A stretch of 64,000 bases of DNA, taken from NCBI GenBank assembly GCA_016703525.1, contig JADJBW010000002.1:186001-250000 (forward strand), given 5' to 3'. Below the pieces are notes generated by a model. That model ran no database searches, had not been told where the DNA came from, and saw only the letters and a program-made list of their open reading frames with translations. Within the stretch, counting starts at the first letter, position 1; the number at the start of each line of letters is the position of its first letter. Shown piece after piece: positions 36,303 through 46,569 of the stretch. This DNA comes from Actinomycetota bacterium (GTDB taxonomy: Bacteria > Actinomycetota > Acidimicrobiia > Acidimicrobiales > Microtrichaceae). Both the position numbers and the translations under genes were made by a program.

Positions 36303-39300
36303 ATGGTGAAACACGTCAGAGCAGTACCCGCGTCTGCGCCGCCAGGCCGCAGTCGCATGAGAAAGGCGGCGGTTGCAACGTCGGTGAGTGTGGTCGGAGC
36401 GTTGCTCGCGATCGCCGGGCCCACGTTTGCGACGCCAGCCGGAGCGGCACCGATCAGCCCCGCTCCGGCACCGAGCAACCTGGCGCCGGGCAATCCCGGC
36501 ACCGGGGCGACGACCAATTCGGCCGTCACCGTGCCGGCCGGAGTCTGCCGGGCGACCGTGCAAGCGCGCGGCGGTAACGGCCAGTACGCCGGCACGACCG
36601 GCGGCGGTGGCGACGGTGCGATCCTGACCGCGACATACGACGTGCTCCCGGGCCAGAACGTCACGGCGAATCGATACTCGGGTGCTCCGTCGCAGACCGC
36701 AGGGGACAACGACGGTGGCGCCGGGGGTGACGCAATCGAGGTGCTGATCGCTGGCACTCGCCGCGTGTTCTGCCGGCGGCGGCGGTGGTGGTGGCAACAA
36801 CTCGCAGGACTTCCCCGACGGTCCCGCCTTCGGCAAGGGCGGCAATGCCGGCCTTCCGACCGCCTCGGGCGTTGCCGCGGTTGGTCAAGGTGGCACGAGC
36901 GGCGGTGGCAACGGACCTACCGGCTCCGGGCTGAACCTCGGTGGTACGGGAGATACCACGCAGGACGGCAACGGCGGCAATGGTGGTACCGGTACCGGGC
37001 CAGGCCTGTACGTCTCCGGTGGAGGCGGCGAAGGTGACGAGTCAGGCGACGGCGCGTCAGGGTCGGGCAGCTTCGGCGGCATCGGTGGCGCTGGCGAGGA
37101 GGACCCCGGAATCGTCGGAAGCCCCGGAGACGGTGGTTCCGGCGGCGCCGGCCTCTTCGGCGGTGGCGGCGGTGGAGCCTCCGACGACGAGTTGGTCAGC
37201 GGCGCAATCGCGGGCGGTGGCGGCGGTGGCTCGTCGATCATCACCGGCAGCCCGATCGTCGGCTCCCGTCTCGAGGTGTCCGGCAACGTCAACTGCCAAC
37301 ATCGCTGCGACGGCGAACGCTGGAGGAACGAACGCGCTCGACACGAACGTGGGCGCGACGATCACCTGGATTCCGTGCAACTACGAACTCGGTGTGACCA
37401 AGTCGGTCAACAAGGTGTCGGTTGTGCCCGGTGGATCCGTGCAGTGGACGATCCGGGTAACGAACAACGGTCCCGACAACATGTCCGGGAACACAGCGGC
37501 AGCGCCGGCAGGCATTCCCGCCGACCGCGACACCGTCGTTGTGGCCGACACCGACCTGCCGTCGGGCTATACGATCACCACGTTGCCGGCGAATTGCCGC
37601 TCGACGGGCGGTCTGTTCCCGGTGACGTGCTTCGACATTCCGGCCGTGACGTCCACGCAGAACCCGAGTGGGAGTGCGACGAACTTCACCGAGATCGTCG
37701 TGACCTACGCGGTTCCGGCGTCGACGCCGATTGGGACGTGCTACGCGAACGATGCTCAGATCGCCGGAGCGGCCTTGGCCGGCGGCGGCGCGAATACCGG
37801 TTCACCGACGGAGCGCTCGAATGCGGCGAACGCGGCGAACGACGACACTCCTGACCGAGTGACCTGCGTGACCGGCCCCGATACCAAGCTCACGAAGACG
37901 GCAGGTTCGTCGACCGTGGTGCAGGGCGGGCAGATCACCTGGACGGTGACGCTCACCGCCATCGATCCGGTGGCCGCAGGCAACATCCCGATGATCGTCG
38001 ACTCCGGTCTGCAGAGCTTGCCTGCCGGTGCCATGACGATCACCTCCGGTCCGACGCTGTCCGGGACGGGCGCGCCGAACTCGGCTGCTGGGGCTGATTG
38101 CGCCGTTTCGGCTGGAGACACCTTCATTCCCTGCAACGGTGATCTCGCCGCTGGCGAGACGATCGTTGCCACCTGGGTGGTTGACCTCGCGGATTCGGGC
38201 ACTGACTGCCTTGTGCCGGGCTCGCTGGTGAGCAACACGGCTTCCGCCCAGGACACGCGTTTCGTCGGTGCCGAGCAGCCGGATCAGGCTGGCGCCACGG
38301 TGCTTGTCGTCTCGGATGGCGCTGCCGGATGTGCCGAAGGCGTGACCGGCCCGACTGGTGCGACTGGCGCTACTGGTGCGACTGGTGTGACTGGTGAGAC
38401 CGGCGCTACTGGTGCGACTGGTGTGACTGGTGAGACCGGCGCTACTGGTGCGACTGGTGTGACTGGTGAGACCGGCGCTACTGGTGCGACGGGTGTGACT
38501 GGTGAGACCGGCGCTACTGGTGCGACTGGTGTGACTGGTGAGACCGGCGCTACTGGTGCGACTGGTGTGACTGGTGAGACCGGCGCTACTGGTGCGACTG
38601 GTGTGACTGGTGAGACCGGCGCTACTGGTGCGACTGGTGTGACTGGTGAGACCGGCGCTACTGGTGCTACTGGTGTGACTGGTGAGACCGGTGCGACTGG
38701 TGCGACTGGTGCGACTGGTGTGACTGGTGAGACCGGCGCGACTGGTGTGACTGGTGTGACTGGTGAGACCGGTGCGACTGGTGCCACTGGTGAGACCGGC
38801 GCGACTGGTGCGACTGGTGAGACCGGCGCTACTGGTGCGACTGGTGAGACCGGCGCTACTGGTGAGCCCGGCGCACTGGTGCGACTGGTGAGACCGGCGC
38901 TACTGGTGCCACGGGTGCGACGGGTGCCACCGGGAGACCGGCGCGACTGGTGCGACTGGTGAGAACGGCGCAACTGGTGCGACTGGTGAGACCGGCGCTA
39001 CTGGTGCCACTGGTGAGACCGGCGCGACTGGTGCGACTGGTGAGACCGGCGCGACTGGTGCGACTGGTGGACCGGCGACTGGACTGGTGCCACTGGTGAG
39101 ACCGGCGCTACTGGTGCCACTGGTGAGACCGGCGCGACTGGTGCGACTGGTGAGACCGGCCACTGGTGAGACCGGTGCGACTGGACTGGTCACTGGTGAG
39201 ACCGGCGCTACTGGTGTCACTGGTGAGACCGGCGCTACTGGTGTCACTGGTGAGACCGGCGCTACTGGTGCCACTGGTGAGACCGGCGCTACTGGTGCTA

Positions 39301-40985
39301 CTGGTGCGACTGGTGAGACCGGCGCTACTGGTGCGACTGGTGAGACCGGCGCTACTGGTGCCACGGGTGCCACTGGTGAGACCGGCGCCACGGGTGCGAC
39401 TGGTGAGACCGGCGCTACTGGTGCCACGGGTGCCACTGGTGAGACCGGCGCGACTGGTGCGACTGGTGCGACTGGTGAGACCGGCGCTACTGGTGCGACT
39501 GGTGAGACCGGCGCTACGGGTGCCACGGGTGAGACCGGCGCGACTGGTGCGACTGGTGCGACTGGTGAGACCGGCGCTACTGGTGCGACTGGTGAGACCG
39601 GCGCTACTGGTGCCACTGGTGAGACCGGCGCTACTGGTGCGACTGGTGCGACTGGTGAGACCGGCGCTACTGGTGCGACTGGTGAGACCGGCGCTACTGG
39701 TGCGACTGGTGAGACCGGCGCTACTGGTGCCACGGGTGCCACTGGTGAGACCGGCGCTACTGGTGCTACTGGTGCGACTGGTGAGACCGGCGCTACTGGT
39801 GCGACTGGTGAGACCGGCGCTACTGGTGCCACGGGTGAGACCGGCGCTACTGGTGCCACGGGTGCCACTGGTGAGACGGGCGCGACTGGTGCCACGGGTG
39901 TGACTGGTGAGACCGGCGCTACTGGTGCACTGGTGAGACCGGCGCTACTGGTGCCACCGGCGCTACTGGTGCGACGGGTGCCACTGGTGCGACGGGTGCC
40001 ACGGGTGCCACTGGTGAGACCGGTGCCACGGGCGCAACTGGTGCCACCGGCGCTACTGGTGCGACTGGTGCCACCGGCGCTACCGGCGCTACTGGTGCCA
40101 CGGGCGCAACTGGTGCCACCGGCTCGACTGGTGCGACTGGTGCCACGGGCGCAACTGGTGCCACCGGCTCGACTGGTGCGACTGGTGCCACGGGTGCGAC
40201 TGGTGCCACGGGTGCCACCGGCTCGACTGGCGCGACTGGTGCCACGGGCGCAACTGGTGCCACCGGCTCGACTGGTGCGACTGGTGCCACGGGCGCAACT
40301 GGTGCCACCGGCTCGACTGGTGCGACTGGTGCCACGGGCGCAACTGGTGCCACCGGTGCCACCGGTGCAACTGGTGCCACCGGCTCGACTGGTGTGACCG
40401 GTGCCACGGGCGCAACTGGTGCCACCGGCGCTACTGGTGCGACTGGTGCGACTGGTGCGACTGGCGCAACTGGTGCGACCGGGTGCGACTGGTGCGACTG
40501 GTGCCACGGGCGCAACTGGTGCCACCGGCTCGACTGGTGCGACGGGTGCCACGGGTGCGACTGGCGCAACTGGTGCCACCGGCTCGACTGGTGGTGCGAC
40601 TGGTGCCACCGGCGCTACTGGTGCCACAGGCGCAACTGGTGCGACTGGTGCCACGGGCGCAACTGGTGCGACTGGTGCGACTGGTGCGACTGGTGCGACT
40701 GGTGCGACTGGTTCGACTGGTGCGACTGGCTCGACTGGTGCGACTGGCTCGACTGGTGCCACCGGCTCGACTGGTGCCACCGGCTCGACTGGTGCCACCG
40801 GCTCGACTGGTGCCACGGGTGCCACCGGCTCGACTGGTGCGACTGGTGCCACCGGCTCGACCGGTGGTGGTGGCTCAGGCGGCGGTCATGGCGGCGGCAG
40901 CAACTGCCTGTGCACGATCATCGTGCTTGGTGTGACGCTGTTCCTGTTCCACTGGCTGTTCCATCACGCGTGGTGGCATCACTGA
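36303..40985 (+). pseudogene. Large secreted Gly-rich/DUF11/collagen-like surface protein, frame-disrupted
   Basis: This is a modular surface protein of about 1,550 codons. From ATG 36303 (after GGGAGGGA) there is a long signal peptide ending near TFATPAGAAP, then an Ala/Pro region and a Gly-rich domain (GGNGGTGTGPG, GGGGGGSSIITGSP) resembling PF12810. Two DUF11-type beta domains follow, starting ELGVTKSVNKVSVVPGGSVQW and LTKTAGSSTVVQGGQITW. Then come about 280 collagen-like Gly-X-Y triplets rich in Thr, and a tail GGGHGGGSNCLC, a membrane segment TIIVLGVTLFLFHWLF and HHAWWHH. The frame shifts near 36770, 37300 and several times between 38870 and 39200, near 39930 and near 40485; the family sequence continues each time. 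The repeats themselves are a likely cause of assembly error. Confidence 0.8.
38341..40863 (+). repeat. Collagen-like Gly-X-Thr coding repeat
   Basis: About 2.5 kb of 9-base units of the type GGTGCGACT encode Gly-X-Thr triplets. Three zones are visible. The first (~38400-38760) repeats a near-perfect 36-bp block encoding GATGATGVTGET. The second (~38780-39930) is mainly GATGATGET and acidic at regular spacing. The third (~39940-40863) is GAT with frequent GST and no Glu. The order and near-identity of units indicate growth by tandem duplication. Confidence 0.93.
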
Positions 40986-41032
40986 CACTGAAGGCAACGT
41001 CAGCGTGAATTGAGCTGACATAGGCTGCGGAG

Positions 41033-41061
41033 GCCGGGGCCCTCACAATTAGGGCTCCGGC
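41033..41061 (+). terminator. Hairpin terminator after the collagen-like gene
   Basis: GCCGGGGCCCT (41033-41043) pairs with AGGGCTCCGGC (41051-41061), an 11-bp stem with one G-U pair and a 7-base AT-rich loop. No long T run follows, so it may only attenuate between the collagen-like gene and the following operon. Confidence 0.55.
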
Positions 41062-41103
41062 TTCCGTCGCGTTGCGAGCATCGACGAAGCAAAGGATGCG
41101 CGA

Positions 41104-41829
41104 ATGAGACTCATGAGAAGGCTGACGGTCATGGTCACGGGTTGTGCCCTGTCCCTTGGCTGGATGGCGAGCCTCGGTGCATCAGCGTCGATGCGAGCGG
41201 AGCAGATCTGCCTGTCCGACAAGCCGCCGCTACGAGTCGTGACCGACTGCCCGGATACCGAGGCGGCGGTTGACGTGGTGCTGGGTCCCGAGGACTTGAT
41301 CATCACTGTGACCAACACAGGCGACACGCCGTGGGGCGGACCCGTTGCTGCGGAATTGCCGGTCGCCGAGAACGTGTCGGACACGTCGTTGGTCGAGCGT
41401 GGCGGTTTCCGAGTCGCTCGATGTGCGTTTGAGACTCCGTTTGGGGATCGACTCGCGCCGGAGGAATCGGTCACGTGCAAGATCAAGCGGACGCTGGTTG
41501 CGCCTGGAGCGTCAACGCTGTGGATCACCGGCTTTCGTGGGGCGGTTCCCACGACTGACAACGGTTGGGGGACGCTCTCGGCCGAACGCGGGGTGGTGCC
41601 GGTGGCGACCGCCCGGTCGGTTGAGTTCGAGGTCGCCGAGGGGAAGGCCAAGGTTGTCGGCGCATCGGAAACCGACGAGCAGCCTCCTACCAAGGTGGTT
41701 GTGGCGCCGCCCGAACGCAAGGACGCGGCGTCGAACGGGTTTCGTTGGTATCACGGAGCGCTTGCAGGCGGGCTGGTGCTGATCGCCGCAGTCAACATCT
41801 ATCGGCGGATGAGGAGCGCGGACGCATGA
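41104..41829 (+). CDS. Secreted DUF11-like protein with C-terminal membrane anchor
   Basis: This is a 241-residue protein with an N-terminal signal (MRLMRRLTVMVTGCALSLGWMA), a beta-sandwich region resembling DUF11 (LIITVTNTGDTPWGGPVAAELP, LAPEESVTCKIKRTLVAPGAS), a Pro/Lys-rich stretch and one C-terminal helix (GALAGGLVLIAAVNIY) followed by RRMRSADA. It is therefore likely an exported, membrane-anchored protein with a short cytoplasmic tail. DUF11 domains also occur in the collagen-like protein just upstream, supporting a shared surface structure. The stop overlaps the next start (ATGA), so it is coupled to the polytopic protein downstream. Confidence 0.75.
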   Translation: MRLMRRLTVMVTGCALSLGWMASLGASASMRAEQICLSDKPPLRVVTDCPDTEAAVDVVLGPEDLIITVTNTGDTPWGGPVAAELPVAENVSDTSLVERGGFRVARCAFETPFGDRLAPEESVTCKIKRTLVAPGASTLWITGFRGAVPTTDNGWGTLSAERGVVPVATARSVEFEVAEGKAKVVGASETDEQPPTKVVVAPPERKDAASNGFRWYHGALAGGLVLIAAVNIYRRMRSADA

Positions 41830-44285
41830 ACCCGACCGGCTGGCGTCGACGAATCTGGAACGCCATCGAAGGGCCCGAGCTGGCAAGCGACGGAGCGCCG
41901 CTCGGCGAGCGGCTCCTGCCGCTGCTGTTTGCTGTTGTGCCGAGCAGCGTTCTGCTCGCGTTGTTGCGGCCCGAGATCGCCGACACCGCGCCGGTGAACG
42001 ACATGGCCGCTCACAAGTTGTGGGTTCGATGGGCGGCCGAACGGATTCGAGACGGTCACGTTCCGCTTGACGGGTGGATCACCAATCTGAGTTTTGGCGT
42101 TCCGCACTTCCACTACTACCAATCGCGTCCCCATGTGATCGCCGCATTGATCGAGGTGGTCACAGGCGTTCAGAACATGGTCGGGTGGTCGGTCTACCTG
42201 CTGCTCGCGGCGTTCCCTCTGTCGATCTACGCGGCGTTCTGTCGTCTGGGTTGGGGTCGATGGGCAGCCGCGACCGGCGCGTTGTTCGCGTCGTTCATGA
42301 ATTCCGCCGACGGCCACGGCCTGGAGATCCAGAGCTACGTCTGGCGTGGCCGAGGAGTGTGGACACAACTCTGGGCATCGATGGCCCTCCCGTGGGCGAT
42401 CGTGCTTGGCTGGCGGTCGCTGGTTGACGGCCGTCGGTACCTCGTGGCGGTGTTTGCGATCAGCCTCACCGTCTGGTTCCACCTGATCCAGGCGTACTTC
42501 CTCTTCATTCTGATGCCGTTCTGGCTGCTGGCGAACCCTTCGAAGATCAGGGTGCGTCTCCCGCGGCTGATCAAGCTGGTGATCGGGGTGGGTCTGACCA
42601 GCCTGTGGACACTCGGCCCGACCTTGCTCGACCAGAGCTACGTCGGGCAGACCGAGTTCAACGTCGGCACGTTCTACAAGGACTCCTACGGATTGCAGAA
42701 GGTGCTCGGCTGGCTCGTATCCGGCGAGATCGTGGACGCAGGCCGTTTCCCATGGATCACGCTCTTCGCGTTCCTTGGGTTCGGCGTGGCCCTGAAGTAC
42801 GGATGGCCGTGGCTGCCTCGCTGGTTTGCTCGCGCCGTCGCAAGAGCGCGCAATCCTCGCCTTCCTCGTGTCGCCGTCGCGGGCGGCTCGCCCGTCGAAT
42901 CCGACCCTCACGCCGAGACCTATCGCATGGCGGTCATCGTGACCGCCGTTGGGCTGTGCCTCTGGTTCGGGCCCGAGTTCTGGGGCCCGAGCGCCGGCTG
43001 GCTTCCGGGTGGCGATGCGATGATCTTCCACCGCTTCGTCCTCGCTGCACAGATGGGGCTGCTGCTCTTGGCAGCGGCGGGCGGCGGGCGGCTCGCCGAG
43101 TTCCTCAAGGCGTCGGCAGCGCGGGGCTGGCCGACAGCCCCGAAGGCCACCATCTCGGTTGCGATGGTGGTCGTCCTCGGGCTCGCAGCCTTCCCCGGGC
43201 TCCGCGACACACGTACCTACCTGAACCAGAACCGGATCTGGATCGAGGAGCAGTCCGCTGCGGACAACGTACGGTCGAGCTCTACCGATGGCGCAGCGGT
43301 CGCTGCTCTGCTCGAAGCAGCTCACGCCCGTGGACCCGGCCGGGTGTACGCCGGCCTGATGAACACCTGGGGGCCGCAGAACCGGGTCGCTCAGGCACCC
43401 CTCTACTCGTGGGTGCTTCGCGCGAATGCCGATGTGATCGGGTTCAACATTCGAACGCAGTCGCTGACCACCGACAGCGAGCCGCGGTTCGACGACACCG
43501 ACCCAGCGCACTTCAACCTATTCAACGTGCGGTATTGGCTCTCGGATGCATCGGTGGGATCGCCCAGCGAGGCGCTCCACGCGAAGTGGTTGGCCTCCTC
43601 GGGCCGGTTCACGTTGTGGGAGGTTCCGACCACAGGCTGGATGGACGCCATCGACCTGAGCGGGAAGGTCATCACGACGACGGCGCTCGACCTGGGGCAG
43701 GCGTCGATCGGGTTCCTCAAGGGCGCGGGGCCGGCGTCGAAGCTGTACCCGCAGGTTGACCTGGGCGCGGGCGTGAAGGCACGACCGACAAGCGTTGAGG
43801 TCGAGCCGCTGACCGCCACCTTCTCCAAACAGGCGGCGGAGGGGACAGCCGGCAAGTTCCGAGCCAATGTCGAGATGAGCCGCGATGCATACGTGGTCCT
43901 GAAGGAGTCGTACCACCCGTGGTGGCGCGCCGAGGTCGACGGCCGCGCCGTCGATACGGTGATGGTCGCTCCGGGTTTCATCGCGGTGCCGGTGTCGAAG
44001 GGCGTGCACTCCGTCAGCTTCGAGTACCAGCCGTTCGCGTGGTACCTGCCGCTGATGGTGCTTGCCGCGTTCGCCTTCATGTGGCTCGCCGGTGTGTTCG
44101 AGCCGCTCGAGCGACGATTGCGTTCTCGGCTGGTCCGGGTGCGGCCCGCCTGGATGGCCGGCCGGTCCGAGCGCGCCGGCAACGCGTCGGCGGACGGCGC
44201 CGAGATACCGGTGGCGGCGTCCAGCCCCTCGCCCGCGACGTTGGACCCGCCGGCCGAGGTGTCGATCGGCGAGGAGCGGTCATGA
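41826..44285 (+). CDS. Large polytopic membrane protein, YfhO/PTPS-related GT-C type
   Basis: This is an 819-residue integral membrane protein with roughly a dozen hydrophobic helices over residues 1-480, then a ~250-residue extracytoplasmic domain and a final helix (WYLPLMVLAAFAFMWLAGVF). The first outer loop, NDMAAHKLWVRWAAERIRDGHVPLDGW with SFGVPHFHYYQSRP, resembles the acidic loop of GT-C-fold glycosyltransferases of the YfhO/PTPS-related group. Such proteins transfer sugars from polyprenyl-phosphate donors to surface polymers or proteins. The Thr-rich collagen upstream is a plausible acceptor, which is inference. It overlaps its neighbours on both sides (ATGA). Confidence 0.78.
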   Translation: MNPTGWRRRIWNAIEGPELASDGAPLGERLLPLLFAVVPSSVLLALLRPEIADTAPVNDMAAHKLWVRWAAERIRDGHVPLDGWITNLSFGVPHFHYYQSRPHVIAALIEVVTGVQNMVGWSVYLLLAAFPLSIYAAFCRLGWGRWAAATGALFASFMNSADGHGLEIQSYVWRGRGVWTQLWASMALPWAIVLGWRSLVDGRRYLVAVFAISLTVWFHLIQAYFLFILMPFWLLANPSKIRVRLPRLIKLVIGVGLTSLWTLGPTLLDQSYVGQTEFNVGTFYKDSYGLQKVLGWLVSGEIVDAGRFPWITLFAFLGFGVALKYGWPWLPRWFARAVARARNPRLPRVAVAGGSPVESDPHAETYRMAVIVTAVGLCLWFGPEFWGPSAGWLPGGDAMIFHRFVLAAQMGLLLLAAAGGGRLAEFLKASAARGWPTAPKATISVAMVVVLGLAAFPGLRDTRTYLNQNRIWIEEQSAADNVRSSSTDGAAVAALLEAAHARGPGRVYAGLMNTWGPQNRVAQAPLYSWVLRANADVIGFNIRTQSLTTDSEPRFDDTDPAHFNLFNVRYWLSDASVGSPSEALHAKWLASSGRFTLWEVPTTGWMDAIDLSGKVITTTALDLGQASIGFLKGAGPASKLYPQVDLGAGVKARPTSVEVEPLTATFSKQAAEGTAGKFRANVEMSRDAYVVLKESYHPWWRAEVDGRAVDTVMVAPGFIAVPVSKGVHSVSFEYQPFAWYLPLMVLAAFAFMWLAGVFEPLERRLRSRLVRVRPAWMAGRSERAGNASADGAEIPVAASSPSPATLDPPAEVSIGEERS

Positions 44286-44914
44286 GGGGAACCGCCGTTG
44301 TGCGGCGTCGCGCCGTTCGCCTGGCAGGCGGGCTGGTGCTCGTCGGCGCGCTTGGAGCGTGCGGTCTCGAACAGCGGCCGCCGCTCCAGCGGAGCGTCGC
44401 CACGACCATCGAGCTCGACGCGGTTGGACGAGGGCGGGTCCTGCAGGGCGAGGGGGATGACGCGGGCGCGCTCCGTGCATACGAGTCAGGGTTCACGCTG
44501 CCCCCGGCGCGGGCGAAGTTCGCCTACTTCAACGCCGGCGTCATCGAGCAGAACAGCGGGAACACCGCCGCAGCCGAGTCCCACTACCTCGCGGCTGTCA
44601 AGCTGGACGACACGTTCGTCGAGCCGATCTACAACCTCGGCACGTTGTACCGCGCTGCGGGGCGGCGCGACGAGGCGATCGCTCGGTTCAAGGCGGTGCT
44701 CGACCTCACCGATCGACAGAGCCGCCCATCCCTGCTGAACCTCGCTGAGATGTCGGCTGAGGCGGGCGACTCGGCATCGGCGGAGCGCTATCGGGCCGAG
44801 GCGGCGAAGATCGCGCCGCCCACTACGGCGCCAGCCAACTCCGGCCCGACCACCACGTCGACCGCCACGTCGGTCGCCACGTCGGTCGCCACGTCGACCA
44901 CCAGGCCTGGCTGA
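44282..44914 (+). CDS. TPR-repeat lipoprotein
   Basis: This is a 210-residue protein with a lipoprotein signal (LAGGLVLVGALGAC, Cys ~26) and two to three TPR-like helical hairpins: FAYFNAGVIEQNSGNTAAAESHYLAAVKLDD, FVEPIYNLGTLYRAAGRRDEAIARFKAVLDL and SLLNLAEMSAEAGDSASAERYRAEAAK. A Thr/Ser/Pro-rich low-complexity tail follows. TPR lipoproteins act as scaffolds. Coupled translation with the GT-C-like gene (ATGA at 44282-44285) suggests it is a partner of that enzyme at the membrane surface. Confidence 0.82.
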   Translation: MRGTAVVRRRAVRLAGGLVLVGALGACGLEQRPPLQRSVATTIELDAVGRGRVLQGEGDDAGALRAYESGFTLPPARAKFAYFNAGVIEQNSGNTAAAESHYLAAVKLDDTFVEPIYNLGTLYRAAGRRDEAIARFKAVLDLTDRQSRPSLLNLAEMSAEAGDSASAERYRAEAAKIAPPTTAPANSGPTTTSTATSVATSVATSTTRPG

Positions 44915-44991
44915 CACCAACGATCGCGACGCAGCGGCGGGTCCGCCCCGTGCGGTGCTCGATCCGAGACCGCAGCTGCCGATAGGGGCCC

Positions 44992-46569
44992 ATGGTTCGG
45001 CGATGGTGGTTCGTCTGGCTGGTCGTCGCGATGCCGGCCGCCTGGTGGGCGTTCGTCGTTCCCGTGGGCGGAACATGGGACGAACCCGCTCACCTCGTGA
45101 AGGCGGCCGCGGTTTGGCAGGGCCAGTTGCTCGGTGAGCATCGCAGCGCGGTCGGCGACGACGGCGTGCGTCGAGAGACGACGGACGTGACGGTGCCGGC
45201 ATGGGTCGGTCGAGTGGCCGGCCACGACTGCTTCGCTGCGGGCGATGATCCGACGTGTCTGCCCGATCCCGGAACCGACCGGCGCCTTGTCCGCGCATCG
45301 ACAACGGCCGGCCCGTACCCGCCCTTGTACTACGCGGCGGTGGGTTGGCCCACGCGCTGGATTGCCGGGGCGCCGTGCGTGTTGGTCATCCGCCTCATCT
45401 CGTCGGCGTGGTTCGCGACGCTCATGGTGTGGGGATGGTCCTTCTTGCGGCGCGCCGTGTCGGATCGATCAGCGTTCGTCGCCGTGGTGGTCGCGGCCAC
45501 CCCGACGACGCTCGCGCTCGGGGGTGCGATCAACCCGAACGGATTCGAGATCGGCGCCGCGTTCGCTGCTTGGTGCGCGGCCGCGGCGATCGGCGCTGAG
45601 TTGCGAGCGGGACGCAACGTCGGTGCGGACTCCGTGGCGTCGTTCATGGTGTCGCTGACCGCCGCTGCCGCAGTCCGATCATTGGGCCCGGCCATCGCGT
45701 TGGCCATCGTCGCGTTCTCCACGTGGTGCGGTCTGCTCCCGAAGCGCTGGTGGGCGGCCACCCGCGTGCGCCGCGCAGTCGGTCGAGCCGCGGTGGCGAC
45801 CGCGCTCGCCTCGGGATGGATCGTGATCGCCGGCCACTACCGCTCGCTCGACACTCATGATCGGCCCGGTCCGGCCCAGCTGGTCGTGGACGGCCTGTCG
45901 ATGGTGCCGATCTGGGCGGCGCAGATGTTCGGATCGGTCGATTGGGGGTACTCGCTGACCCTCATCGGCGTGGTCGCGGCCGCCGGGTGGATCGTGCTCG
46001 CGGCGCATGCGTCGCGCACGGCCGAGCCCCGGTCGGCGCGGGTGGGCGTGGTCGCGTTGGCTGCGGCCGTGTTGATCGGACCGGCGCTGCTGCAACTCGT
46101 GAGCGGAGGACATGTGGAGCAGGCGTGGCAGGGTCGATACGTGTCGCCCGTGGCGGTCGGACTGGTCGTCGTGTCGGCCGTGGCGCTCGACCGGAGTTCG
46201 CCATCGACGGAGCGACGGCTGGGCGCCCGCGCGGCGATCGCCTCGGTCGTCGCATCGCTCGGCGTGGGCGGCTGGAAGGCCGCGGAGTGGGCATCGGCCC
46301 GTGGCCGCGCTCCGTGGAGTTCGACCGCGTGGCCCCAAGCGCCGATCGCGTTCGTGGCGCTGGTGTCGGCCGGGACCGTCGTGGTTTCGATACTCGCCGC
46401 GGCGGCGGCCTCAACGGCCACGTTCGCGGCGACGGGACCAACCGTGCATCCGAAACCCGCTCTCGGCTCGAACAACGTGCTGGAGAGCATGGTTCCGGCA
46501 GACGGGGTGACGTGGCAGACATCAACAGATCGACGTGGGAGCGGCGACTCGTCACGATCCCGGCGGTAG
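44992..46569 (+). CDS. DUF2142-family polytopic membrane protein
   Basis: This is a 525-residue membrane protein. The first helix is followed by the conserved acidic loop VPVGGTWDEPAHLVKAAAVWQG, and the next outer loop has PYPPLYYAAVGWP, both typical of DUF2142 proteins, which are predicted GT-C-fold glycosyltransferases. About ten further helices follow. The C-terminal ~60 residues after AAAASTATFAATG are hydrophilic and overlap the next gene by 58 bp. It is the second GT-C-like protein in this locus. The donor and acceptor are unknown. Confidence 0.78.
   Translation: MVRRWWFVWLVVAMPAAWWAFVVPVGGTWDEPAHLVKAAAVWQGQLLGEHRSAVGDDGVRRETTDVTVPAWVGRVAGHDCFAAGDDPTCLPDPGTDRRLVRASTTAGPYPPLYYAAVGWPTRWIAGAPCVLVIRLISSAWFATLMVWGWSFLRRAVSDRSAFVAVVVAATPTTLALGGAINPNGFEIGAAFAAWCAAAAIGAELRAGRNVGADSVASFMVSLTAAAAVRSLGPAIALAIVAFSTWCGLLPKRWWAATRVRRAVGRAAVATALASGWIVIAGHYRSLDTHDRPGPAQLVVDGLSMVPIWAAQMFGSVDWGYSLTLIGVVAAAGWIVLAAHASRTAEPRSARVGVVALAAAVLIGPALLQLVSGGHVEQAWQGRYVSPVAVGLVVVSAVALDRSSPSTERRLGARAAIASVVASLGVGGWKAAEWASARGRAPWSSTAWPQAPIAFVALVSAGTVVVSILAAAAASTATFAATGPTVHPKPALGSNNVLESMVPADGVTWQTSTDRRGSGDSSRSRR

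Noticed and set aside
38341..38760. 36-bp direct repeats resembling a CRISPR array
   Set aside because: The repeats are contiguous without unique spacers, encode collagen triplets in frame, and no cas genes are near.
38284..40852. Long minus-strand frames rich in APVAPVSPV over the collagen-like repeat
   Set aside because: They are the antisense reading of the Gly-X-Thr repeat, which stays open in most frames because of its 9-base unit. The plus strand has a signal peptide and DUF11 domains leading into the repeat.
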